DNA from: Rotaria macrura
Lineage: Eukaryota > Rotifera > Eurotatoria > Philodinida > Philodinidae
Direction: 5' to 3'
Length of the DNA stretch: 64,000 bases
Assembly (NCBI GenBank): GCA_900239685.1
Contig: OENT01000064.1
Location: 62,001 to 126,000 of the forward strand
The position numbers and the translations under genes are program-made. The notes beneath the pieces were generated by a model. That model saw only the letters and a program-made list of their open reading frames with translations. It did not search any database and was not told the DNA's origin. This document shows positions 10,601-19,335 of this stretch, in pieces (the stretch's first letter is position 1; each line of letters starts with the position of its first letter).

Positions 10601-13086
10601 AAAAAATCTCTTCTGTTGCTTGTTTTAAGTGAAGTTGAAGAAAATAACGGCTTGATAGTTTTGAAAATAATTCTATATCAAAATAATTTTTGTCGCAGCA
10701 ATGTAGGAGGCAATCATAGGAAGAAAAAGTTAGCAGAAAGAATCGCGTAAAAATAACTATTGAAAATTATAGTATATTGACTAAAAACTCCTTCTATCAT
10801 AATCAACATGTGTATATAAAACGCTTTAACAATTAGTTGAGTTCATGCAGAATTCTGTTTCTCGCTCATGTTCTCTCCATGCTCTCTTTCTCTTCGCTTG
10901 TTTGATTCTGGTCGAAGTGAACGGAACTATACAAGAAATGTAGAGACTGAATAAACTTGACTGAAAGCATGATATCAAGTTTTATCGTTAAATATAGCTT
11001 TTATGATAGAGTGGTTTTTACTAAGATATCGAAGGAAAATGCTCAACGTCAGAAGAATGGCTTATTTATTGAATGCAGTCGCCATCTAGTGGCAAATAAC
11101 TATGCACACTTAGTTGCTATACACCGAGACTATGCCACTTCCTATTTTAGATATTTTACCATTAATTCATGGAATTCATCTTCTCCGAAAATTAAAACTT
11201 ATTAACTGATTCAATGCCTTTTCTTGTGCGTTCAAAAGTAATGATAATTTATTGAATTTTGAATATTTTAAAGATTTTTTTCTAATAATGCATTATAATC
11301 CATTGAAAATTAATGCATTTTAGTTCATTATTGCATTACTTCAAAATAATCCGTTGGAATGCATTGAAAATACAAAAACAATGAATTATAATTAATTATT
11401 AGCTACATAAGTAGTCATAAATAGGCTGATGAATGGGGTAGAATTCATTGAAAAAATAAATATCCTCAAGCTGTTATTCTATGACTTAGTGTCTGCTATG
11501 AGAATGTTACTCGTCAAGTTATTGTTGAAGAAATTCTATCAATCATCAAAGATATATCAGTCATGTATTACTACGTAGTGACATTAAAATATGACAAAAA
11601 ACTAATGGACAAAGAATTTATGTTTCAATAGGCTGGGGAACCGGCGCATAGATATCATCACACACAAACATAATGCAATAATCATTTTTGAAGCTTTTTG
11701 GCCATCGAATTCCCCTGATCTTAACTCTCTTAACCACTCTATTTGGTATAAATCACTGAAAAAAATCAAGCTGGTGTTCTAAAAGAAGTTATTCGCTGTA
11801 GTATTGGCTTTTTGACTAAATGAGTTTGCCGCATGTTAGAAAACCTATGTAAATATATTTTCTAAATAAAGTACAAGATTTAAAAAAGCCCCAAATTCTC
11901 CATTGAATCAGTCTAGAATGAGCTCTCTAGCGTGTTGAAAAGTACCCTAGAAGAAGCGAAGAATATTGTCGGCTAATTTTGCACCAACCGTTAAAAGGAA
12001 AAGAAAAGATAAAGCAGTGAGAATTAGTGGGGCAAATAAAATTGGCGATTTAGATTTTTGAGTAGGCATGCAACGAACTCGAACCCGAGTTCGCAGTTCG
12101 GACCGAACAGTTCGGGATTCGGGTTTCAGGGTTCGGACTCAGGTTCGGGTTCGGTCTTAGGGTTCGAGCTCGGGTTCGGGTTCGGATCCATTTCTAGTGT
12201 GGGTTTGGTTTAAGCTTCTAACATTGAAAGATGGAGTAATGAGCAAAGTACTTGGAGGAGTAAGCTCTCGAATCCGAATTTTTCAAAATTCGAACCAAAT
12301 AGATGTAAACAAGACTTCTAATTAGTTCATGTTAATTGCGCTGGAATCCTTTTCCTATCGGGTTACTTTTAATTTGTATCGAATCTTCCACAATAGTTTC
12401 AATCTAGATCGTACCCGAACCCAAACCCTATAACCAAACCGAATACGAACCCGAACGTTCGGGTTCGTTGCATGCCTATTTTTGAGTCTTTAGTGAGTAC
12501 ACGCAGACAACATATGCGTAACAGAAAGATTAGAAACGATTTCCTTCAGATTTTATAAAGAAAATTTTCTTAATAGTCGAGAGAACCTTTTGACGTCAAT
12601 GTTTCGGTTTGATAATGTCTCACGAGTATAAGTCTTATTTCATATAATCACACTTGCCTTCGAGTAACTGTAGATCAAGTCTTCATGTGCATCTTCGTCA
12701 TAGCAATAGACATGAATTGCCCAGATATGGCCATTCTGATCAATTCTAGAAATAAAGTCTTTAGCAAATGTCCCTGAACAAATGACAAACATTGTTTGGT
12801 TTCCAGCTTCCTGAATGAATTTCACACATGCTTCAATGTTATTAAAGGTATAAACCAAGGAGAAAATATGCCGTAAATTTCTAACTGTTCGAAGAGTGTT
12901 TGTACTATTGCTGTTTGCATTTAGATCTAGCCAGATGAGCAGATAGCTTTCATCCAACCGACATATATGTTGTTGAATACTACTGCTCTCATCAACAATG
13001 ATTTTGGCTGTTCTTCTCTCTTTCAAATTATTACTGACTGGCTGGTCATCAACCGAGTTGTATGAATCGCTGTCGCTGTAAAACAT
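4666..13086 (-). CDS. NAD:arginine ADP-ribosyltransferase with TPR region, coding blocks 12652-13086 and 4666-6609
   Basis: It is predicted to transfer ADP-ribose from NAD to arginine. Block 1 (13086-12652, 145 codons) carries the N-terminal domain I associate with bdelloid ARTs (YLLIWLDLNAN, RNLRHIFSLVYTF, MFVICSGTFAKDFI, AIHVYCYDE). Block 2 (6609-4666, 647 codons plus stop) has the R-S-ExE core: VYRGQL (Arg about 309), NTFLSAT (Ser about 345) and ESEVLL (ExE, Glu about 397 and 399). A helical TPR-like tail follows from about residue 470, including YEESLNFYTRALEVLP. Block 2 begins right after a TTTTTCTAG acceptor, with a stop codon just upstream, so it needs a 5' exon. Block 1 ends at a GTGATT donor in matching phase. 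Joined, they give 792 residues, a plausible family length. The 6-kb gap is full of transposons. Two separate loci remain possible. Confidence 0.75.
8129..8316 (+). repeat. Three tandem micro-exon-like units with splice-site consensus
   Basis: Short blocks of 24-30 bp (8129-8152, 8206-8230, 8289-8316) are each preceded by a pyrimidine tract plus TAG. The first two are followed by GTAAGTTC. The blocks resemble one another (GCTATTATCGATCTTCTC, GTTGATATAGATTATGG, ATTGTTATCGATATGG), as do the spacers of about 53-58 bp. The array is a tandem repeat of about 80 bp whose copies look like exon plus intron. Whether it is spliced is unknown. Confidence 0.5.
8361..8536. repeat. Minisatellite GTTAAGTTAGAGAGATAG
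   Basis: Five copies of a core AGTTAAGTTAGAGAGATAG are spaced alternately about 37 and 30 bp apart, so the higher-order unit is about 67 bp. The linkers alternate GATTAAGGTTAAGGG and short GGTGAAGG types. Confidence 0.8.
9287..9383. repeat. Telomere-like GGGTGT hairpin, copy 2
   Basis: The G-rich arm of about 58 bp at 9287-9344 holds around nine GGTGT/GGGTGT units. The C-rich arm at 9365-9383 is CGTACACCCACACCCC, the inverse of the 4.4-kb copy. The loop TCAATCTTCTTTTAATTGA is itself nearly palindromic. Confidence 0.65.
9542..10482. mobile_element. Long inverted-repeat element with TA ends, mariner-like MITE
   Basis: The arms are about 190 bp and well matched. The left starts TAACGGGTGCGTCA at 9542 and the right ends TGACGCACCCGTTA at 10482. 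Both contain CTTTCAGCTTTCATAGTTT and ATGTGATTCATTTTTTATGG or their inverses. A TA at each end suggests a TA target duplication, as for Tc1/mariner. No transposase frame is seen in the roughly 560-bp centre. A TAACGGG terminus could alternatively belong to another superfamily. Confidence 0.7.
11275..11412. repeat. Solo arm of the TAATGCATTA foldback family
   Basis: The stretch contains AATAATGCATTATAATCC and several AATGCATT variants, and ends TTATTAGCTACATAAG. That end is a diverged inverse of the CCCATGTAGCCAATAAT terminus at 6970. It has no partner arm nearby, so it is a separate, decayed copy or a displaced end of the same element. Confidence 0.55.
11630..11880 (+). mobile_element. Decayed Tc1/mariner transposase, C-terminal fragment
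   Basis: Translation around 11687-11764 gives FEAFWPSNSPDLNSLNHSIW, the WPxxSPDLNxxxxxxW signature near the last catalytic acid of mariner-type transposases. The frame then meets several stop codons and the rest of the protein is not recognisable. It might be the source of the neighbouring TA-ended element, but no shared ends were found. Confidence 0.75.
12063..12478. mobile_element. hAT-like MITE with GGGTTCGG repeats
   Basis: The terminal inverted repeats are TAGGCATGCAACGAAC and its inverse. A perfect 8-bp duplication, TTTTTGAG, lies at 12055-12062 and 12479-12486. The interior arms are repeats of TTCGGGTTCGG (left) and CCGAACCCGAA (right). The element is 416 bp with no coding capacity. 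It sits 174 bp beyond the donor of ADP-ribosyltransferase block 1. Confidence 0.9.
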
Positions 13087-15100
13087 TGAAATAATTCACA
13101 AGTTGTTCTTCTATTGGTGTCCGTTAAGAATGAATTGATGATCAAAGATTAGATGCATTTTGTACTGAACTAAGTTTTTTTTTAAGTAAGCACATTATGA
13201 AAGATGAAATAACGAGAGAAAAAAGAAACTACATTTTTTTCTTTCCTCTACTGCCGTAAATAAGTAGCCAATAAAAATTGATGTAGAAAAAATTTGATAT
13301 TTAAAATTTAAAGGATAGAAGCAAAATGTAAGTTGTTTGCGATAAAAAAATAAGGGCCTTTATATAGGCAATTGTTGGACATTGGCAACACTAATATGGT
13401 AGTTATTGCAGTAGGTTGCAATGCTTATCCACTAATAAAATTTATCAAAGTTTTTTTTTTTCGTTGTGGACTGAAAATTTTATTTTTAAATACTTCTATA
13501 ATCTTTGTTGTGCACTCTATAAGTGAGTACACTATAAAATGGGACAATGTGGTCGGCCAACCAGACGCTTACACGACTACTATTCAGCATAAAGTAGAGT
13601 CTTGTGGGAACAACTCATGTCGCTCCCGTTTTCCGGCTCGTTTCCCGTTGACAAATACTTTTTTTTCTGTTTCCACATTTCCGTCCCCGTCATTTTTCTT
13701 CTCGTTTCTGTAGACCATTTAGAAACCACGTGAAGATTTGACAATATTCTTGTGTAATTCAGAAAAAATTTCTTTAGTGGGAGATTTAAAGACTTTGTCT
13801 CACTTTTTGTGGTTGTGGATTGGTTATTCCCTTTTTTAACTATTTATGTAGAAAGAGTTGAAACAAGTTTTGATTGAAAAAACACATTTCAATGTACATA
13901 AAATGAGGATATCAGAAATTTTCGGGACACCAATTTTTGGGATCGTTCTCATACTTGATTCCCGCGAGAAACGAGGCAGAAAAATTAGGGAAAAAATTAT
14001 TTCCATAGGACACTGCTAGAAACATGTATAAAAGTATTTTTAATAACAGAAAAGTTTGGATGAAAACTAAAGCATATAAAAAAGAATATTAAGTGATAGA
14101 ACAGAAATCTCAAGAACTTTAACTGTGTAGAAAATTTCGTGTGTTACATCATGACTGGTAGATTCCATGTTGTAACGACAAAACTGGATTGAGAAGCTAC
14201 CTGCCACTCTCGCCAATGATATTTATTAGCTACTTTACATATCCAGACTGTCCCGAACGTTAGGATACTCGGAATGTCCCCAATTTACGTACAACACACG
14301 TATATATAAGAGAGAGAAGGAAGAAGAGTTATTGGAGTGTGCCATTAATATCGGCACACATGACGATTCTGTTATGCACTGCAAAGTATCCTATGTGCAC
14401 GAAAAAAGGTTTTACTAACTAAGATAATAAAAAAATGTGCAAATTATTTATCGAAATGAGGAGGGCATTGTGATATCTGGATTAAAAATTTTAAAATATT
14501 GTATACTATTTTATTTTATCTGTCTTCAATTTAATTCAACACTGTGCTATTGATATGGATATTGTTCGACTTAAAATTAACCAAAACATTAATCAAAAAT
14601 AATGCAAGTAAAACAGCTTCTTGTTCGACTAAGTCTCCTTGAAAAAAACCTTGATGATTACACTATAGTAATCAATCTTCAATTTTCGATAAATCAACAA
14701 TAATTTCATCATGTAAGTAACGTTAGCACCGGCTTTGGATTTTTCCTCTCCAGATTCGTCTATCCCCCTGTGCTGATTTCCTAATTGGTTGTGTCGAGTG
14801 CAGAATTTTATTGTCTATGGAATGGTGTAAGTATCGAATACGGTCGTCGAGCAAAAACCTCAGTGTTTTCCAAAAATATTGATTTCACCAACATGTAAAC
14901 CAAGGAGGAAACACGATACTTGTGTACTTTAAAGTACGGTGAAGTATCTATCAGATGTTGTACACATCGAGCTGTCTGATATAGCTCTATAGTTTGTTTC
15001 ATAAAGCGTGCACCGCTCTACAATGTTATACTAAAGATTTCTTAACACTTTGACAGAATTGAAACTTTGACTTAACTTTGTGAACTATTGCTTTCATCTA
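13087..15100. other. Intergenic region with one old foldback element
   Basis: Upstream of the ADP-ribosyltransferase. Apart from the inverted repeat at 13595-14015 I recognise nothing. Short open frames here lack family features or biased composition. Confidence 0.5.
13595..14015. mobile_element. Diverged inverted-repeat element, possibly hAT-like
   Basis: The left end TAGAGTCTTGTGGGAA and the inverse of the right end CAGTGTCCTATGGAA align. Inner parts also pair (CTCGTTTCCCG with the inverse CTCGTTTCTCGCGGG). The flanking 8-mers match poorly, so age and class are uncertain. Confidence 0.4.
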
Positions 15101-15163
15101 GGTGTGGGTGTAGGTGTGAAAAATATTGATCGATATGTACGAAGATACCCACACCCACACCCT
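15101..15163. repeat. Telomere-like GGGTGT hairpin, copy 3
   Basis: G-rich arm GGTGTGGGTGTAGGTGTG at 15101-15118 and C-rich arm TACCCACACCCACACCCT at 15146-15163. It directly abuts the 5' limit of the Penelope-like fragment. Confidence 0.65.
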
Positions 15164-16330
15164 CAGGCGGAAACTATTTTTCTTCGGGGGGATATATTGA
15201 TGATATCTTCTTCACTTCTAATGAATCGTTCGAATTCATCAGTAGGTGTGTCATATTACTATTACATCCACTTCCACTTACCAAGGTAACGGTAAGTGTT
15301 TTTATGATTGAAAAATATTATATTGAACGGTGTTCAGTAATTTGTTTACTCATCAATTACTTCTTTTTACATGATAATCTTTATCACTTACCACTTACCA
15401 GGTAAGTAGTAAGTGTTGTAACTTACCACTTACTGGTAACAGTAATGGGAATATGACACTCCTATTCATCAGCCGAATGTTAAACGAAGCAAACAAGTTT
15501 CATCAAAATATAAAATTAATACGAACTGTTGGTAGGAGCGTTTCATTTCTTGATGTATATGTGAACAACCAAAATGGTACACTAGCAACATTAGTGTATC
15601 ATAAGGAAGCGGCTGAACCCTATATAGTACCGTTTCGATCTGATCATCCTCGACATGTTTTCACGAACGTTATCGATACTGCCCTTGTTTGAGCAATACG
15701 TTATTCGTCTACATTATTGGCTTTTAATGAAGAACGACTTACAATCAAATTGAAATTACTATACAATGGATCAGTACTTCAATTTTCTCAATTAATTTTT
15801 ATTGTTTTTCTTTCAGTTATCCACCAAAATATATAAATCGACGATTCGAAATTTTCCTCTCAAAATATGTAAAACGTCAATCAATAGTACCCATAATAAA
15901 TACCAAAACCGACTTCAACATAATGCGTCGCCACTCATTAAGCGAACCAACAATTGCTGAGCAAAACCTAAACTTCTCCATTGCAAAATTAAATCGAGAC
16001 TACTCAAAAGATCCATTCAACATTACATCTCAACTCCTCCAACAGAAAAATCTGCTAAAGTCAAATAATAATTTAATCATTCATTATAAGCATGAATACC
16101 GTCATCAATATTTGAAAATAGACATCCATCAAATATGGCAACAAAACTTCCTGGAAACGCCTGTCGAAAACTGACGAAGTTAATTGTTGGCCACAAGAAT
16201 AACTTGAACTTGGCAAGAGAACTACTGCAAACACATGACATCTACAACGTGACCAATACGAAATAGAAAAATCAATCGCATCTTACAACATCATGCTCGA
16301 TCACCGCGCAACACAGTTCCAAACACAGCC
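15164..16330 (+). mobile_element. Penelope-like element (Athena type), 5'-truncated fossil
   Basis: This is the C-terminal part of a Penelope-like reverse transcriptase. Seen are the catalytic YIDDIFFTSNE, then SFLDVYVNNQNGTLATLVYHK and FRSDHPRHVF, then a region with YPPKYINRRF and, after 16100, KIDIHQIWQQNF and KLIVGHKNN. A short intron of the kind known in this family may precede YPPKY. The 5' part is missing and begins beside a telomere-like hairpin. The fragment is interrupted by a hAT-like MITE and is broken by at least a few other changes, so it is not functional. No GIY-YIG endonuclease is visible, in line with the endonuclease-deficient bdelloid families. Moderately old. Confidence 0.8.
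15243..15464. mobile_element. hAT-like MITE inside the Penelope-like fossil
   Basis: The ends are TAGGTGTGTCATATT and the inverse of AATATGACACTCCTA. A perfect 8-bp duplication, TTCATCAG, lies at 15235-15242 and 15465-15472. The interior repeats the palindromic word ACTTACCAGGTAAGT. The element is 222 bp and non-coding. It is younger than its host element. Confidence 0.9.
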
Positions 16331-17124
16331 TCGCATAGACCATATACTAAATTGATCAACTCCGTATTTTTTTCGACATCTGAATAAAATAACAAGCTGC
16401 CATTTCTATATACATCAAGTGAAATACTCTCTTTTTTCAAACACCAATAAAATCCTCAATGGCTAACACAAAAGCCTGCGAAGAAAAGCTCTCATCATCA
16501 CGAACCATGAAAAAATTACTCCAATACACAGTTCTCAGTCTAAACACAAAAATATTAAAATGATCAATAAACCAGAGCCCTCACCCACTTCTCATCTTGC
16601 GATATTGTGTGAAAGAAAGCACGATCAAAATACGATGATATACAATCGTCGTTTAGCATGGTTGCATTCCACGGTCGTTTATAGCAATCGTATACAATTA
16701 TTGTGTGCGACCATCGTTATTGATCGTATTTCTCTGTATGCAATCGTGAACATTAAAAATGTGACTGTTATCATCAATATAATTAGTGACCGACTAGAGA
16801 AAACAGTTAGTATAGTACATCGACTTCTTGTTCAGGACAATGCATCAGTAGTATTTATCGTGTAGCTATGCATCTGATCCGAAATTCTACCACAAAAAAT
16901 AAATGGATAGAAAATTCTTTGTTGTCATGCGATGAATTGAAATCAATATTAAGAGGATTTATTTTGGAATCTCTAATATATGTCTCAACGTTGGTTTCTA
17001 AATATTGAATGGTGAACTGATTGATTCACATAATCATTGAACTCAGAAGATAAGCGTGAGACACATACATAAAAAAGGGAAGTTACAAGTGAACATTAAC
17101 GGGAAGGTTTTCAATATCGTGGGA
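16331..17124. other. Intergenic, nothing recognised
   Basis: AT-rich. A 101-codon open frame on the plus strand (16560-16865) shows no family motif and contains many CAATCGT/ACGATTG inverted words, so I do not call it a gene. The opsin 3' end lies just to the right. Confidence 0.4.
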
Positions 17125-19335
17125 TTAGGTTTCATTAGCATGTTCACCACTACCTTGTACGACCATTACCCCTTGGTTCATGTACTTCATTTCTCGTTCT
17201 GGACCAACACGATTGGTTCGCTCTAAGCCACCTATTTCAGCAAGCTTGACAAAACTCCATTCAAATTGAGTCGACGTAGCAGTGTAAACGATTGGAATCC
17301 AAATCGTCGATGATTTTGCGAAGCAAGCACAAAGGAATGCAATAGCTGGTGGTGTCCCATAATTTTTACCACGAAATGCTGCGAGGAAAAATGCAATTGA
17401 ATACGGTATCCATGTAATAACGAAGCCCAGAGTAGTCATGATGATGCCTAGTTCGAAATTGAAAGAAGCAACTCCTTTTATTAAATCTATTTCTTAATAT
17501 AGACGGTATGTTTTAATCATCATCTAAACATGTCGGATTTCTGAAAAGTTTACGAAAATAAGATGGAATATTACTCGATACTGTGAGTTGCAAGCAAGGG
17601 GGAAACAGCTGATTATTGATTAGAAATGATTATCAGTGATTATCAGTGATTAGTGTTGATTAGGAGTGATTAGGTAATCACTCCTAATCACTCCTAATCA
17701 ATACTAGCAGTGATTATGAGTGATTACTAATCACTCATAATCAACACTAATCACTAATTATCAGTGATTATCAGTGATCATCAGTGATTAGTGTTGCTTA
17801 TGAGTGATTATAATCACTCCTAATCAACACTAATCACTGATAATCATATCTAATCAATAATCAGCTGTTTCCCCCTTGGTTGCAAGTCTACTGGAATAAC
17901 CTCTTAAGAATAGTTCAGTGACTTGATAGATTTTTGACGATTCTGTTCTGACATTCGTTATAGAATGCATACTACGCAAGTTTCCTTAGACACCTTGTAT
18001 AACTTTCAGTGTGACTGATGTACTCGTGCAAATATTTACCAAGCTAAATCTCTGAAAAAATTCAATGTATTCATTCAAAAAGCACTTACATCTGACTAAT
18101 CGCCTTTCCATTTCGATTCGTTTCATACTAAATGTCGTTTGAACGCCCCGCTCAATTTTCTCTCGCATTCGTTTTAATCCAATCACTGTTATTGCATTTA
18201 TTGTAATAAGAATAGCCAGTGGAATGCAATAGATGAAGACGAAAATTGAGAGTGTATACGAGACGTATAACGGACTTTGATCTTGCCAATTAATACAGCA
18301 TGAAATACGAGCTCGCTAAAACATATTCAATTAATTTCGTAAGTCTGTTGAATCAGAAAAACATTTTCCGGAACTCTATGTCTATCAAAAGATTCCTTCG
18401 GTGGAAACTTCTCTCATAACACATTCTCTTATGTTTCCGAATCGACTATGTCTGCACTTCAATGCAATATGCATATTTTAATACCAGCAAATGATCTTCA
18501 AATGTGTCTTTGACCTTGATTCTCTATCTGTTCTTGGCAAACAGTAATTTTCTATAAGATATTCGAGAAAAAAAAACTACAAAATGAAGAGTAGTACTGA
18601 TTCTGAATAATATCATTGAATCTCGATTGTGTTAGAAGTGTTGCAAAGTATCAGCTTCCTCTTTCATGTTGTTTCTGTCAACAATTGCACATGACAAAGT
18701 GAGATAGGTTCCTTGAATATAAGCATCGCCAAAATATATATTATGTATCTACTAACCTCTATTGTGTATTCATTCCAACCCATCAATGGCATGATTGTCC
18801 AAATGAAGGCGATGAAAACGAGCAAGCATGAAACAATTAAAGCTTTCTTTATCTAGAATAGCGTAAATTTTCTCTTCGTCTCTTCTGTATACAATGTACT
18901 CACTGTAATTCTATTTGCCTCGAATGGTCGTATGATTATGTAGCATCGAGTGATGCTTATTGCACAAAGTAAGTAGCAACTAGCTGTTCCGTATAGGAAG
19001 GCAATAGTAGCATCTACTTGACAGCCAGTACGTTGAAAAATCCACTGACAATAAATGGAAGATGTTCCCGTCATTGGTAAAATGGTGCACGATGCCAGAA
19101 GACCAATAGCCGCAATAAACAATAGAAAGATATTCGATGGTGAACGAAGACCCGGGTAGCGTATGATACTGCCCACCAGACATCCATTGACAGTGATGCC
19201 GAAAAAAGCGCCAACACATAGAAATATTCCCACTGTGCGAACTACATGACAATTCACCGTTGTTGGACGATTCCAAAATAGAGGGTCATTTGGAGAAAGA
19301 TTGTCATCATTGATTGGATTATTGTTGAGCGACAT
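17125..19335 (-). CDS. Opsin (rhodopsin-type GPCR), four exons
   Basis: It is predicted to be a light-sensing seven-helix receptor. The exons are 19335-18904, 18852-18757, 18315-18090 and 17447-17125; the introns are 51, 441 and 642 bp, all GT..AG with matching phases. The product is 358 residues. The family is shown by SSIYCQWIFQRTGC before helix 3 (melanopsin-like), GWNEY after helix 4, the loop cysteine pair (Cys105-Cys182), Asp108 at the bovine counterion-113 position and Glu176 at the bovine-181 position. W264 and P266 lie in helix 6, and FAKSS in helix 7 puts the retinal lysine at residue 296. Oddities are TRC (129-131) for the E/DRY motif and IPIVY (302-306) for NPxxY. The tail is short. 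Intron 3 holds a hAT-like MITE. An orphan non-opsin receptor is less likely because of the lysine and counterions. Confidence 0.88.
17595..17878. mobile_element. hAT-like MITE in opsin intron 3
   Basis: The terminal inverted repeats are CAAGGGGGAAACAGCTGATT and its inverse. A perfect 8-bp duplication, GTTGCAAG, lies at 17587-17594 and 17879-17886. The interior is almost wholly repeats of AGTGATTATC and TAATCACTCC words that fold back on each other. 284 bp, non-coding. Confidence 0.92.

Larger units (their letters stand above)
6610..12651. other. Proposed 6-kb intron packed with mobile elements
   Basis: This lies between the two coding blocks of the ADP-ribosyltransferase. It holds a CCCA-ended foldback element, a minisatellite, splice-like micro-repeats, a telomere-like hairpin, a long-armed inverted-repeat element with TA ends, a decayed mariner transposase and a hAT-like MITE. 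I saw no other host gene. Most confirmed small introns in the window are 51-58 bp. Confidence 0.6.

Noticed and set aside
16560-16865. A 101-codon plus-strand frame downstream of the Penelope-like fossil
   Set aside because: No family motif, and its sequence is dominated by CAATCGT/ACGATTG words.
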